DNA from: Iris pallida
Lineage: Eukaryota; Streptophyta; Magnoliopsida; Asparagales; Iridaceae
Assembly (NCBI GenBank): GCA_029216955.1
Contig: JANAVB010002199.1
Span: 16,951,760-17,015,759, forward strand
Direction: 5' to 3'
DNA length: 64,000 nucleotides
In this document: one piece after another, positions 45,659 through 56,260 of the stretch
Position numbering within the stretch: the first letter of the stretch is position 1
Layout of the letters: the number at the start of each line of letters is the position of its first letter
Made by a program: the position numbers and the translations under genes
Notes under the pieces: model-generated
Database searches by the model: none
What the model was told of the DNA's origin: nothing
Seen by the model: only the letters and a program-made list of their open reading frames with translations

Positions 45659-45957
45659 AAACATCCCTACCATTTTAGTTCTCGTTTTGCAATTTCTTAA
45701 AACTTTGTTCATTCTATCCAATTTCTTAAAACTTTGATGCTTATTATGAAAATTTCCAATAGTTTTACTGCTCCCTTGTCTCGAATACATACATCATTTG
45801 CACGAACACATAGCATTTCAAACATACACTTGGGGTAGGGTCGACATCAAACCTTAGCTTTGAAGAGCAGAGTTGTAGGTCATCCTCTCTCCTTGCTTCC
45901 ATTATAGCATTATTCATCAAGAAATTCACTCCCTTCTCAAAAACTTCATACACAAGT

Positions 45958-47085
45958 TTAGCTACTTTTATTCATCATATTGTTAGTATTTCCAGTTGAG
46001 GAGCCAATTTTAGCTAAAATGTTCTCGAGGCCTGCAAAAATCTCCATCATAAGTGCCGAGCTCCTCCTTTCGGGGTCACAACATTTCAAACCGATGCGTG
46101 CCAGATACTCAGCCACAAGATCAGGCCATAGCCCAGCTTTAGAATCAACCAATTTCAACAACGATTTCCCTTCATTTGCTTTACGCACCCTCCTAACGAT
46201 TCCAGCAGGTGACTCTCCGGTCAGAATCCTAAGGATCGTAACCCCAAAAGAGTACACATCGCAGCGTGGACTGAGGTGCCCCGTCCCGAAGAAGTCGGGG
46301 TCCATGTACCATTCCGTGCCTTTGATATCATTCGTATGATGGAATGCATCGGTGGTGTCTGTGCCTTTGGATAAGAAGCGGCACAGGCCAAAGTCGGTGA
46401 GCTTGCTGTTGAAGTTGGCATCGAGAAGAATGTTAGCAGGCTTGAGATCGCCGTGGACTATGGGCCCTGGCTCATTCGAGTGGAGAAAAATTAAAGCCGA
46501 ACATATCTCGTATACAACACGAGTGCGCATCTGCCATGTGAGAAGCCTCGGGCTCTTCTCAAGGCAATCCTCCAAGCTTCCATTAGGCAGGAACTCGTAG
46601 ACGAGAGAGTGATGTGTGAAGCATGCTCCTATTAACCTGACAAGGTTTGGATGCCGCATTTTTCCTAGAACATCCAGCTGCAGTATTCAAACAAAAGCAA
46701 AACAAATTTACAAATATGTTTAATTAAATTAGTATCGGTCATGAATGTCTATAAATTTGCAATTCAGTACCTCTCGAATGAACTCTTTCGGGCCTTGGTC
46801 GCCTCCCGTGTTTAACATCTTTATAGCTACCTCCGTGTTGTCAAGGTAACCTTTGTAAACACTCCCATACCCTCCTTGCCCGATCTTTGATGACTTGCTA
46901 AAACCATTAGTTGCACGCTCGATGTCCGAGTATGAGAACACTTTGACGCTTGATGTTCTGCTCAAGATATCTATTTCTTCTTCTTCTTCTTCTTCTTCTT
47001 CTTCTTCTTCTTCTTCCCAAGTTGTTCCACAAGTTTCTTCTATCCTAATGCTTTTACTGTCCTTGTAATCAGAACATAGGATTGT
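45958..47085 (-). CDS. RLCK/PUB-type protein kinase, at least two exons, no U-box
   Basis: Exon pieces: about 47085-46771, then an intron 46770-46678 (GT..AG, 93 bp), then 46677-45958. Exon 1 begins with an acidic (GAA)n-coded poly-Glu run and then VFSYSDIERATNGFSKSSKI, the glycine loop GQGGYGSVYKG and the lysine motif VAIKML. Exon 2 holds LVYEFLPNGSLEDCLE, the catalytic loop HGDLKPANILLD (Gly instead of Arg before Asp, a non-RD kinase), DFG, GTEWYMDPDF in the activation segment and DVYSFGVTILRILTGE. Sequence style fits the kinase part of plant U-box kinases (PUB32-35/51-53, RLCK-IX), but it stops at NNMMNKSS with no U-box. No in-frame ATG lies in exon 1 before the kinase, so a 5' exon upstream is likely missing from my model. 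Cytosolic Ser/Thr kinase presumed. Confidence 0.8.
46678..46770 (-). other. Intron of the kinase gene
   Basis: On the minus strand the donor is GAGAG|GTACTG and the acceptor is ATACTGCAG|CTGGATG. Splicing joins EFIRE to LDVLGKMRHPN, the expected kinase sequence. The paralogue upstream has an intron at the same place (47940-48013). Confidence 0.8.
46975..47016. repeat. (TTC)n trinucleotide repeat, codes poly-Glu
   Basis: About 14 TTC units (GAA on the coding strand) in the 5' part of the kinase exon; unit length of three keeps the frame. Confidence 0.9.
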
Positions 47086-47169
47086 CTATATTGGAAGTTA
47101 CCAAATGAAAGGTTAAATATGTTAGTCCACAGTGGAAAAACAAGGGTCAAACAAATATAGAAAAAGTAT

Positions 47170-48561
47170 TCACATATAATCGCTTAACAGAAAGGAAAAG
47201 GAAAAAAAAAAAATTAAATTCCTAGTGAGTTCTTTCATTTTAAAGACTCGGTCATTAATAGCTGTTATACATCTCGTAACAGAAAAGGTTCTAAACGCAC
47301 GCACCTCTCTGTTTTTGAAGTTATCGATCACGGCTAAGAAGTTCCCGAGTTCTTTCACGATCTCCTTCACGCTCAACAAGCTGCTCTTGCTACTGTAGCA
47401 ACATTGTGGACCGAAGTATGCAAGCTCCTCAACCAGTTCAGGAGGCCAATTCCCAGCTGTATGATCAACATTATTCGTCAACCATTCACTTATACGTGCA
47501 CCACCATGCGACTGTCCTTCAATTGTAGCAGCCGACAATCCTGTCAAGAGTCTCAGGACCACAATTCCAAGAGAGTACACGCCGTCGCCTAGTTTGCGAT
47601 TTCCTGTTTCAATGTACTCTGTGAATCTGCCTTTGGGGTTGGGATTGCTGGTGGCAGTGCCTTCGGGTATCGATACAGTACAGTTGAAGTTACCATCAAG
47701 AAGAATGTTGGCAGGCGTGAGATGCCTGGGTGACGCTTATTAGAGTAGAGAAAGATGAGGGCGGAACAGACCTGGTAGATAATGCCGGTGCGGATCTGCC
47801 ATGTAAGAAGCCGAGGTCTATTTTCAAGGCAGAGTTCCAAGTTTTCGTCAGGGAACTTGTACAAAACAGCAGGGGGTTCAATACATGCGCCTACCAACTC
47901 CGCAAGATTTGGATGCCTTAATTCTTTTAGAACATTCAGCTGACAAGTTGCATGACAGTTAGGAAATAACATGATATTTGAACTTCAAATATCCATCTAA
48001 TGGTTCCATTTACCTCTTGAATGAAATCTGATTCTTCCATTGGGAGCTTGGGATCTAACATTTTTATATAAACCTCAGTATTGTCGTCGACGTAACCTTT
48101 GTAATATCTCCCATATCTCCATAACCACATTCCGGACGACTTGCGTAAACCATTAGTTGCACGCACAATGTCTGCGCGGGAGAACAGTGTGATGCTTGAC
48201 ATTTGGCTTGTGATGCCGGTCTGCGATCCTTCACTTGCCGGTGCCATTCCGCAGCTTTGTGTCCTCAATACCTTGTACTCCTCTGATACTTCACTTTCTG
48301 ATGCCATTACGCAGCTTTGTGTCGTTGATACCTTGTAGTCCCCTGATACTTCATTTTCCGATGCCATTCCGCAGCTTTGTGTCCTTGATACCTTGAACTC
48401 CTCTGATACTTCATTTTCCGATGCCATTCTGCAGCTTTGTGTCCTTGATACCTTGTACTCCTCTGATACTTCATTTTCCGATGCCATTCTGCAGCTTTGT
48501 GTCCTTGATGCCTCCTTCTTCACGGAGTATTCTGCAGCTTTTTCGGGCTGGTTTAATATTG
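47170..48561 (-). pseudogene. Decayed tandem paralogue of the kinase gene
   Basis: Exon 1 (about 48561-48014) codes five 20-residue repeats, then TLFSRADIVRATNGLRKSSG and a ruined glycine loop (MWLWRYGRYYKG), while the Lys of VYIKML remains. The intron is 48013-47940 (GT..AG). Exon 2 starts LNVLKELRHPNLAELVGAC and runs to about 47717, where the sequence jumps from ..PGIS to ..PANILLDGNF in another frame. About 11 nt, including the HGDLK catalytic loop, are missing. The DFG motif is also absent, but the rest continues to DGVYSLGIVVLRLLTG and stops near 47170. It cannot code an active kinase. The repeats keep the frame, so a short N-terminal protein remains possible. Confidence 0.75.
48228..48525 (-). 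repeat. Five tandem 60-bp units coding a 20-residue repeat
   Basis: The minus-strand unit encodes RTQSCxMASENEVSEEYKVS-like peptides. Copies differ by a few substitutions and none breaks the frame. The peptide is Ser/Glu-rich and unlike the usual U-box kinase N-terminus. Confidence 0.9.
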
Positions 48562-48573
48562 ACCCACTGATGT

Positions 48574-49122
48574 TAGACTTTGGGTCTCAAATAAGTTTTA
48601 AAATTTGTGTTTGGGTCTCTATATTAGTGTTTGGGTCTCAAAAGTGTTATTAATGTCTCAAAAGTGTCACTAATGTCTCGAAAGTGTCACCAAAAGTGTC
48701 GCTAATTATTTTTGGTGACACATTTGAGATCCAAACACTAATTTATTCTACTATATAATAGGAAAACTTAGATGGTGAAACTTTTGAATTCCGAAAATAC
48801 CCTTACATACTTATACTAATTTATATTCTACTATATAATAGAAAAACTTAGATGGTGAAACTTTTGAATTTCGAAAATACCCTTACATACTTATGCTAAT
48901 TAAAAATAGTTCATTAATTTTAATAAGGACAACTTAGTAATTAGGAAGACTATCCTTTGGTCTTCCTAAAGAGTCTTCCTAAACTAATTAAGAAATGTTA
49001 AAATACGTGCAAGGCACGTGCACATATGCTAGTTATGTATAATATGGAGACCAAACATTAATTATGTATAATATGGAGACCCAAACACATATTTCAGAAC
49101 TTATTTGAGGCCCAAAGTCTAA
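48574..49122. mobile_element. MITE-like element with inverted ends, split by a Helitron-like insert
   Basis: The left end TTAGACTTTGGGTCTCAAAT and the right end, read in reverse, TTAGACTTTGGGCCTCAAAT, are inverted copies. The match continues through AAGTT, GTGTTTGGGTCTC and ATATTA for about 70-90 bp. Internal GTGTC(A/G)CTAAT repeats follow. Confidence 0.65.
48747..49032 (+). mobile_element. Small non-autonomous Helitron-like element
   Basis: Starts TCTACTATATAATAGG and ends with a hairpin ACGTGCAAGGCACGT (49005-49019) about ten bases before CTAG, followed by T. TC start, 3' hairpin and CTRR end are the Helitron hallmarks. The first 80 bases are repeated (second TCTACTATATAATAG at 48827), so the true start may be either one. 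Confidence 0.6.
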
Positions 49123-49144
49123 ATATCCCTTTAATTTTTCAAAA

Positions 49145-49460
49145 ACTCGGTAAATCCGGTCGGTCAAACCACCGGACCGTCTGATCAAGTTGGATTTTTA
49201 ACCAGTTTGATCCTGACTTTTGTTTTGGACCACTGCTTTAAAAACCGGACAGGATCGATTTCCGGTCCAGTTCATTGTTGATCCATTGTTTTTTTAAAAA
49301 CCGATTATACATATATATATATATATTTTTTAAAAATCAGTGTCTATAAGGAATTAAACATGGGACCACTTAGATTAACCCAGTGGTTGAACCAGTTTGA
49401 TCCGATCCAGTGTCTTATCCGGATCAATCTTCGGTCCGGTTTTTAAAACACATTTTTGGA
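49145..49460. mobile_element. Palindromic MITE-like sequence with CCGGTC/GACCGG motifs
   Basis: Two ends rich in AACCGGACCG/CGGTCCGG-like words in opposite order, with GGTTGAACCAGTTTGATCC in between and an AT tract at 49310. Boundaries unclear. Confidence 0.35.
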
Positions 49461-50869
49461 CTTTACCTACAATCAAAGTTAATGTTGCTTCTTGACTAAT
49501 TCTACTGTGGTAAGCATGCATGCAAAACTTCTAAGTAGTACATATGTAGTTGTGTACTATATAATATATTCAATATAAGATTGTAAGCCTATATAACTGG
49601 TTCAACCCGGATTAATCTACTAGAAGACAACATCCCTATCACGATTTTGAAATACTTCATAACAATAACAATAAATAGATATCTAATAAAAAATATAACC
49701 TATTCTAGTAGCTTCACAGCATCCCTTCTCCCTCCCCCAAACCACGTCCTACCAAACTTTACACAAAAGGTCATTCACCTATTATGGTTATGGTTAACTC
49801 TAGAGTCAGCTATTTCATCCAGGAAGGAAGCAAACACGAGGGTTTATATTGAAATAGGCAAAGTTCTTTTGAAGAGAGTCAGTTTAGGCACAAAAAGTTG
49901 ATTCACTTGTAAGGGTGTTATGGTTATTACTGGAGTTAGGTTACTTCGAAGAGTCTTTTTTTTTTCCCCCACAAAATTGCTTATTTAGCATCAAAGTTTA
50001 TTGATATTGCTTTCAAAGCATAAAGTTTGCACAAATTATATTTTGAGATCCAAAACGTCCATCGGAAAGATGTATTAAATGATTCACCGGTTGTAGCCTT
50101 TAATGGTTACACGTGTATAAGTATTTTGGATATTTCAAGCGTTTTTTTTCGTTCAAAATTTGCCTATAACGTTTAAATTGTAACGACTGGACGGAGGAGG
50201 TGATTGATCAAAGTACCTAAAATGCGATGGTTTAATTGATGAAATTTATTGAGTTTTTGCTAAAAGTGTAAATCTTGCGATAATTTTTAACAAGAGTTTT
50301 GGGGGTATGTTATCTTCTACAAGTAAGAACAATATCCCATATTATGAATCACCTATCCTGTATATAATCAAGTTGATTTTCACTTTCCCAATTGTTGGAG
50401 AGATTCAAGTATTTTCTTGACAAGTGAATGAAACCTTGAACTACCCAAAATCAAAGTAAAGGTTGGTAAAGATAAATAGTCATGTACCTGCAACACCAGC
50501 TGCTACTGCCTCCTCTCTTCTCCTTCCCTGTTGTCTATAACCTCTAGCAACTCTTCGTCTTCCTTTTCTTCTTCATTCTCTCCTTATACAGGTAATGAAG
50601 AGGAAGAGGACTTTTCTAATGTTGACTTGAAAGCTTCATGTCAACTGAAACTCTAGAAGAACTGATCTATTTACTTGAAAGGAAACATTTTCCCTCTTTT
50701 TTTGGTTAACTAATGGTTATTAATATATAGGCTTTAAAGTCCTAGACTATTTTACAGAAGGCCTCCAATTCTCATATTTCCTGTTAACTCCCTCAAATCG
50801 AGTAAAATTTTAAGTGGGAGGCTTAACCTACCCTAGTGTATGTTGGCAACAAAATCAATTTTCTAAAAC
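49461..50869. other. AT-rich intergenic sequence without a supported gene
   Basis: One plus-strand frame (49647-49901) has no recognisable domain. A GTTATGGTTA-like segment and a CT-rich stretch near 50510-50580 are visible. Nothing else can be supported. Confidence 0.5.
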
Positions 50870-50883
50870 CCACTTCTAAGACT

Positions 50884-51010
50884 TCTAGCTCAAGTGGTTA
50901 GAGTGAGTCATTTTCTCCCACTCGATAGCTAATTCGAGCAACGGAGGTGGCATATTAATTCTCTTCATGAATTAATAATATATGGAGAAGCCGATATATC
51001 TAGGAATAAA
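50884..51010 (+). mobile_element. Possible tRNA-derived SINE fragment
   Basis: TAGCTCAAGTGGTTAGAGTG resembles a Pol III A box and AGCTAATTCGAGCAAC a B box about 35 bases later, the spacing seen in plant SINEs. No clear poly(A/T) tail or target duplication was found. Confidence 0.4.
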
Positions 51011-51136
51011 TTAACGTCAATCATTCGGCAATCTACATGGTCATGAAGCTAGTATACCAAAATATAACATAGTGGAGTTGGAGAGAAGAGAAGGAGAAAG
51101 AGAAAAGAATGAAAAGACACTACCAAAATAAGTCAA

Positions 51137-51345
51137 TTTAGCGACGTATTTAGCGACTCAAGGAGGAACGTCGCTAAATTATATAACATTGGCGACGAAA
51201 TACATAATACGTCGCTATACGTCGCAATTTTGCGACAAAAAGCGACAATAGCGACGTATAGCGACGATGTCAAGTTACCCGTCGTTAATTTTTTAACATG
51301 TAGCGACATTTTGCGACGTCTGTGTAGTACGTCGCTAATTTTCAT
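51137..51345. repeat. CACTA subterminal TAGCGAC repeats
   Basis: At least a dozen (T)AGCGAC or GTCGCTA words in direct and inverted order within about 210 bp. In En/Spm such repeats bind TNPA; binding here is inferred by analogy. Confidence 0.7.
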
Positions 51346-51430
51346 TACCAAAATATTATATAGACGATCGGAATTCATTTTCCCCCATCTCCAAATTTCC
51401 GACCCCAAATCGAAATCTCCTTCCCCTCCC

Positions 51431-51580
51431 GGCGACCCTGTTGCTCCTCCTCCCCTCCTGGTGCTCCCGCTCCCCTCCGACGACCCCGTTGCTCCTCCTC
51501 CCCTCCCGGCGCTTTCGCTCCCCTCCGACGAACCCTGCTGCTGCTCCTCCCGACGATCCCGCTCCCCTCCGGCAATCTCG
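51431..51580. repeat. 48-bp minisatellite, about three units
   Basis: The unit GGCGACCCTGTTGCTCCTCC.. is repeated with substitutions, the third copy partial. It gives Pro/Leu-rich or Gly/Arg-rich open frames on both strands that are not credible genes. Confidence 0.75.
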
Positions 51581-51639
51581 CTGCTCCTCTCACCGGCGCT
51601 CTCCTCTCCTACCCCTCCTTCGGTAAACCTTAACCCTAA

Positions 51640-51821
51640 CTCGGACACAAACGCGCACGCGTACCTTAACCTTAACTTGGACACGGACACGAACACACAC
51701 ACACACACACAGATACATGCACACGCACACACTGACACACTAACACTCGCTGACAGAAATCATATCCCTAACACGGACACGAACACACGCGCACGCGTAC
51801 CCTAACCCTAACATGGACACG

Positions 51822-51867
<46 letters not shown>

Positions 51868-51947
51868 TACATGCACACACACGCACTGACATACTAACAC
51901 TCGATGACAGAAATCCTATCCCTAACACGGACACGAACACACACACA

Positions 51948-51982
<35 letters not shown>

Positions 51983-52005
51983 GGTGTTCATATATGGACA
52001 CACAT
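51640..52005. repeat. (CA)n tracts in a higher-order repeat
   Basis: A unit of GGACACGAACACAC, (CA)n, GATACATGCACAC, CACTGACA, ACACTCG.TGACAGAAATC and ATCCCTAAC occurs about two and a half times with CA tracts of different length. Confidence 0.85.
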
Positions 52006-52319
52006 GGACACACACACCCTAGTTAATATATTTATGTTCATTTGAGTCCATTTAGATATATTGTGAATTTTTATAGAGTAGTTTGATAGAATTTTTATTG
52101 TGAATTTACTATCATATGGTGTTGAGTATCATATAATTAGCTTGGTAGTATAGAATTGAGTATTGATATCATTGAGAGTTAGTATGTATGTGTCAAATTA
52201 GATGTATGTTGATTGAAGAGTGTCAATTTGATATTCTTAAATAATCAAGATACGAAACATACGTATCCATCTAAGTATTTATGTATCTATATTTATATTT
52301 TGATACTAAGGAGTATCGT

Positions 52320-52770
52320 AATACCTAGAGTGTATAGAGTGAGTATCCTAGAAGGATATAAGATATCTTAGTACTAGCTAGGTAAGTGCTAGCTTGGACA
52401 CTCCGAGGTCAAGTTTTCCTTGTGGGCTCACAAGGAACACATGACAACAGAGATACCATTATCTCTTATGTTAAGTGTCCGTGTTAGCCTGAAATCAAGT
52501 GTCCATGTGAGCCCTTATCTGAAATTAAATTTACTTATGCAAGCCTTTTGGGTCTATAAGAGTTCTATATTTTTTTGGAAATCTAGTATAACACTGATTG
52601 CCTCAAAAGGCTTGCATAAGTAAGAGTGTATAGAGTGAGTATCCTAGTATTATATCGTAATATCCTAGAGTGTATAGAGTGAGTATCCTAGAGTGTATGT
52701 AGTGAGTACCTAGAGTGTATATCGTAGTACCTAGAGTGTATAGAGTGAGTATCCTAGTAGTATATAAGAT
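52320..52770. repeat. GTGTATAGAGTGAGTATCCTAG repeats around a small hairpin
   Basis: The word AGAGTGTATAGAGTGAGTAT occurs near 52330, 52625, 52667 and 52735 with variants between. A hairpin, ACTTATGCAAGCCTTTTGG with its inverted partner, spans about 52532-52622 and may be a tiny MITE. Confidence 0.7.
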
Positions 52771-52879
52771 ATTTTAGAAATTGGGTAATTGTCAAGGTAA
52801 GTTTGGGGTTTAATTGAAAGTATCCAGAGTGTATCCTTCCTACTTCCCTTCTTCTCATTCGGGTCATGTGGCCTCCTAT

Positions 52880-53133
52880 TCCGCATCATATGATATCCAC
52901 CTCAACCAAAGCCTAGAGAAGTGTGAAAATATTAATTTTAACCAATGTTCACAGTATCGGTATCGGAATCGGTATCATTTACGGTTGATACCATGAATCT
53001 CATGACTTTCTCTACCACAGCAAAATGTAAAACCAAACGTGAAGCAGAGCTTTATATTCAAAACATCAGAAGTAAAAAGATTTCGATTGGTGGTAGAACG
53101 AGCCAGAATTCTTTGATGGAGAATCCTGGCTCG
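52880..53133 (+). repeat. Left arm of a long inverted repeat around the 53139-57799 LTR
   Basis: From CATATGATATCCACCTCAAC to GAGCCAGAATTCTTTGATGG the sequence is the inverted counterpart of about 57820-58065. Match is high with scattered substitutions. The two arms were close together before the LTR element inserted. Confidence 0.85.
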
Positions 53134-53934
53134 CCCCATGTCACTTTTCGTTCCCAGAATGCGTATTTTTATGCATGTACAACTCATGTGTATTTATTTA
53201 ATATTTATCATGTATTATTCTGTATTTAAATCCCTTTAATTTCATGTTAATTAATTAATCTGCCCTTTAAATTTTTATGTTAATTTATTTCCTGCAATTA
53301 TATTTCCGCCATTTTATTTCTGCACTTTATTTCCTGCTTTTATTCCCTGCCTTAGTCTTGCTTATTTGGGTTCGGGTTGGCTTTGGTTGGATCCCCCAAC
53401 CCGACCCATTGGACCCATTGGACCCATTGGACCCGGCCCAACTCCCACCTACCACCACCCCCTCCATTTAAAGCTTCCATCTCTTTCTCTCTCTTTCATA
53501 AACTCCTCCACCATTACTTCTTCTTCCTTTCATTACTCTCTCCACCTACCAACCATAGGCAAGTACAACTTGCTCTCCATGAGAAACCATGTTTTTGTAG
53601 TTCATTTATCTTTCTCGCAAGATCCTAAGAGAGTTTAGAACTTGGCATTTCTCATTTCGAAGTCTTAATTTTTGTAGATCTAGAAATTAGTATTTTCGGA
53701 TTTTGGTGGTTTTGATCTATCAAACTTCTTTGTTTGCAAGTTTTGATGGTTCCATGTTGTAAAGAGTTTTATTCTACCCAATTTTGACCTTTGGAAAGTT
53801 GGATTTGGACTTATTTTGACCAAGTTATGGACTTTTGAAGCTTTGGGGTACAACCATGGAGTTCTTGCTGTTTGGAGAAGACAGTGAGCAGTGTACGCTA
53901 GCTTTTTAGCTTGCGTCACAGAGCTGTACGCGCT

Positions 53935-54290
53935 CTTTAGCGTAGCACAGTATGGAGTCCATACGCTGCCTTTTTAGGAAGTGTGTGTCTTGCATACGCT
54001 GCCTTTTGGGAGCGTATGACTTGCATACGCTGACTTGAATGGTCAGGAGTCGTATGGAGTTCATACGCTGCCTTTTGGGAGCGTATGACTTGCATACGCT
54101 GACTTGAATGGTCAGGAGTCGTATGGAGTTCATACGCTGCCTTTTGGGAGCGTATGACTTGCATACGCTCACTTGGATAGTGAGGAGTTGTATAGAGCTC
54201 ATACGCTGCCTTTTGGGAGCGTATGTCTCGCATACGCTCACTTGGGTGTCAAGGAGTCGTATGGAGTTTATACGCTGCTGACTTGAGCGT
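53935..54290 (-). repeat. 69-bp minisatellite, about five units
   Basis: The unit contains CATACGCTGCCTTTTGGGAG, CGTATGACTTGCATACGCT and GGTCAGGAGTCGTATGGAGT. Since 69 is a multiple of three, a minus-strand frame stays open with a 23-residue repeat, most likely by chance. Confidence 0.9.
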
Positions 54291-54954
54291 AGTTTGACTT
54301 GAGCGTAGTCTGACCTGAGCGTATGACTTTTGCACTGAGCGTGTGGCCTTTGGCTGACTTGGTCTTACGTCAGCGTGTCACTTGGTTTTATTTTCCTTAA
54401 GCTTGGCTCTTCTATAGCCCTGTATATTGATATTTTATTAGATATTTTACGCCCATTTTATATCCTTACGCCTTTTGGCATGAACTCGATAAAATCATGA
54501 TATGTTAATATTGTTAATATCAATTGTTATGTGGAATGCGCCTTGTGTCCCGATTGATTTTTGATACCCAGTTTGACTGGAACTAACCCTGAGAGTTATA
54601 GACTCGACCCCATTTAACACTAATTGACTTTCATGCCTTGTCACCATTAATGACGATGGTTATCTTGACTAAATTGATCATGCGTTCCTAGTTGGAACTA
54701 AGAGACTGGCTAGTCGTCTTATTGAATTGAATGAATGAGACACGTTCATATTACCTATGAACTATTGTAATCGACTGGCTGATCCCGAATATCGACATAC
54801 ATGCACATGCAGGCTTCAATCTATTTATTTAATTATTTATTTATTTATTTTCTACAAAAGAAGCATGTGTACTTTATGGTCAAGGCATGATTACCGTGGT
54901 TAGATTTGATTGTTGCATTACGCTATGTAAGACCTGCAACCTAACTGTAGGAAC

Positions 54955-56260
54955 CCTAGAGGGGGGGTGAATAGGGTCAAGCTAACTAATCAAGCACTTA
55001 GCACAAGCTAATTGGCAATTTAAAAATATAAGTACAAGAGAAGAAGTAAACACAATACCGACACCCGATATATCCTGGTATCCTCCTAAGAGGCAGTCCA
55101 GTCCCGGAACTCTCTCCGGCTTTAATCCACTATTTGAGCAAATAGTTACACACGAGTTTGGATCCGAAGAACTCGCCAACTTCTTACACAAGAGCTTTAA
55201 TCCGAAGGGCTCTCCGACTTCAACCGAGAGTTTGGATACGAAGACTCCCTAACTTCAACCGAGAGTTTGGATACGAAGACTCTCCAACTTCAACCTTTCA
55301 CAATAGGTTTTGATCTCCTTATACAATAGGATGAAGATCTCACTTTTCAACTCAATAACTCTAACACCATTTGTAGATGGCAAATGAAGGCTTTGTAGAG
55401 TTGTATGTGGATAAACTTTGGTGGTTTAGAAATTTTTAGGCTCAAAGCATCAACCTTGAATGAAGGGGTTCAAGGCTATTTATAACCAAAGCATTGAAAA
55501 GAGCTCAAGGCAACTTTTCAGTCCACGAACCGGCATACCGCCGGTATGATCCGGCATACCGGCGGTATACCGGTCTGGAATTGCAACGGCTAGAAATAGA
55601 GCCGTTGGGATCATTAATTGCTGGAAATCCGACCGTTGGAATTTCAACGATTCGGAAGCGGTATACCGTCGGTATGATCCGGTATGCCGTCGGTATGCCG
55701 GTTTTGTAAACAGAAACTTTCTGTGAACAAAAACCGGTATACCGTCGGTATACTCCGGTATACCGTCGGTATGCCGCTTATCCACCAAAAATGATCCTGG
55801 GCTTATTTCTGCCCTAGCTTTCGATTTTGCCATCTATTTTTGTGTTTACAATTAATTCCTAAGACTCATTACAGACTCCAGATAAACTTAGGCAGGTGCA
55901 GGCTTCTTCAGAGTCTTGAAATGATGATGGCATGGCTTGGCTTCTTCCTTTGATAGGTGCTGGCTTTTTTCCTTGGCGGCAGCAGTCCAAAGATATCCAG
56001 TTTGCGAAAACTGAATACCTTTCGGGGGCTTCACCCCCGAACCCCCGACGAGGGGCGCTGCCCCCTCGACCCCCATCCGCTGACCGGGCAGCGGAACCCC
56101 CGGTGCGTGGCTCCAGAGATGTCGTCGGGTGGTTCAGAGAGATCTTGTGGGATCCGTCGTCTTTGGCCCACCATGATTTCTTCATTGCATATGTCCACAT
56201 TGATCTTGTTTATTGCTTTTCTGCATGTACATGTTAGACGAACAAAGCAATATACATAGT
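54955..56260. mobile_element. Possible nested repeat block inside the solo LTR
   Basis: It starts near TGTAGGAACCCTAGAGGGGG, a phrase common in plant repeats, then shows GAGTTTGGATACGAAGACTC repeats (55200-55290), an array of GGTATACCGTCGGTATG palindromes (55530-55780) and a GC-rich run GGGGGCTTCACCCCCGAAC.. with GGGGCGCTGCCCC (56025-56110). Exact ends and class are unknown. Confidence 0.4.
55530..55780. repeat. CCGGTATACCG palindrome array
   Basis: About ten self-complementary words of the type CCGGTATGCCG or CGGTATACCGTCGGTAT in two groups, separated by AACGGCTAGA/GCCGTTGG-containing sequence that also pairs. Confidence 0.75.

Larger units (their letters stand above)
51118..53133 (+). mobile_element. 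CACTA transposon, left terminus and 5' region
   Basis: Begins CACTACCAAAATAAG at 51118. From 51137 to 51345 there are more than ten TAGCGACG/CGTCGCTA motifs in both directions, as in CACTA subterminal regions. A GC-rich leader with a 48-bp minisatellite, CA repeats and GTGTATAGAGTGAGTATCC repeats follow. The transposase remnant at 58270 probably belongs to it, separated by the LTR unit 53139-57799. The right terminus is not seen. Confidence 0.7.

Noticed and set aside
45765..45953. Third exon or U-box part of the kinase gene
   Set aside because: The frame follows directly after the stop codon with no U-box motif; it reads as 3' untranslated sequence.
51230..51805. Pro/Leu-rich frame of 191 residues (and minus-strand 201 residues)
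   Set aside because: Produced by subterminal CACTA repeats, a 48-bp minisatellite and CA repeats; no domain on either strand.
53906..54241. Minus-strand protein with 23-residue repeats
   Set aside because: The 69-bp unit is a multiple of three, so a frame stays open by chance. It lies inside an LTR, has no start context or domain, and neighbouring frames are also open.
56025..56115. Organelle-derived insertion because of the high GC run
   Set aside because: The sequence is a self-complementary GC-rich repeat with no organelle gene around it.
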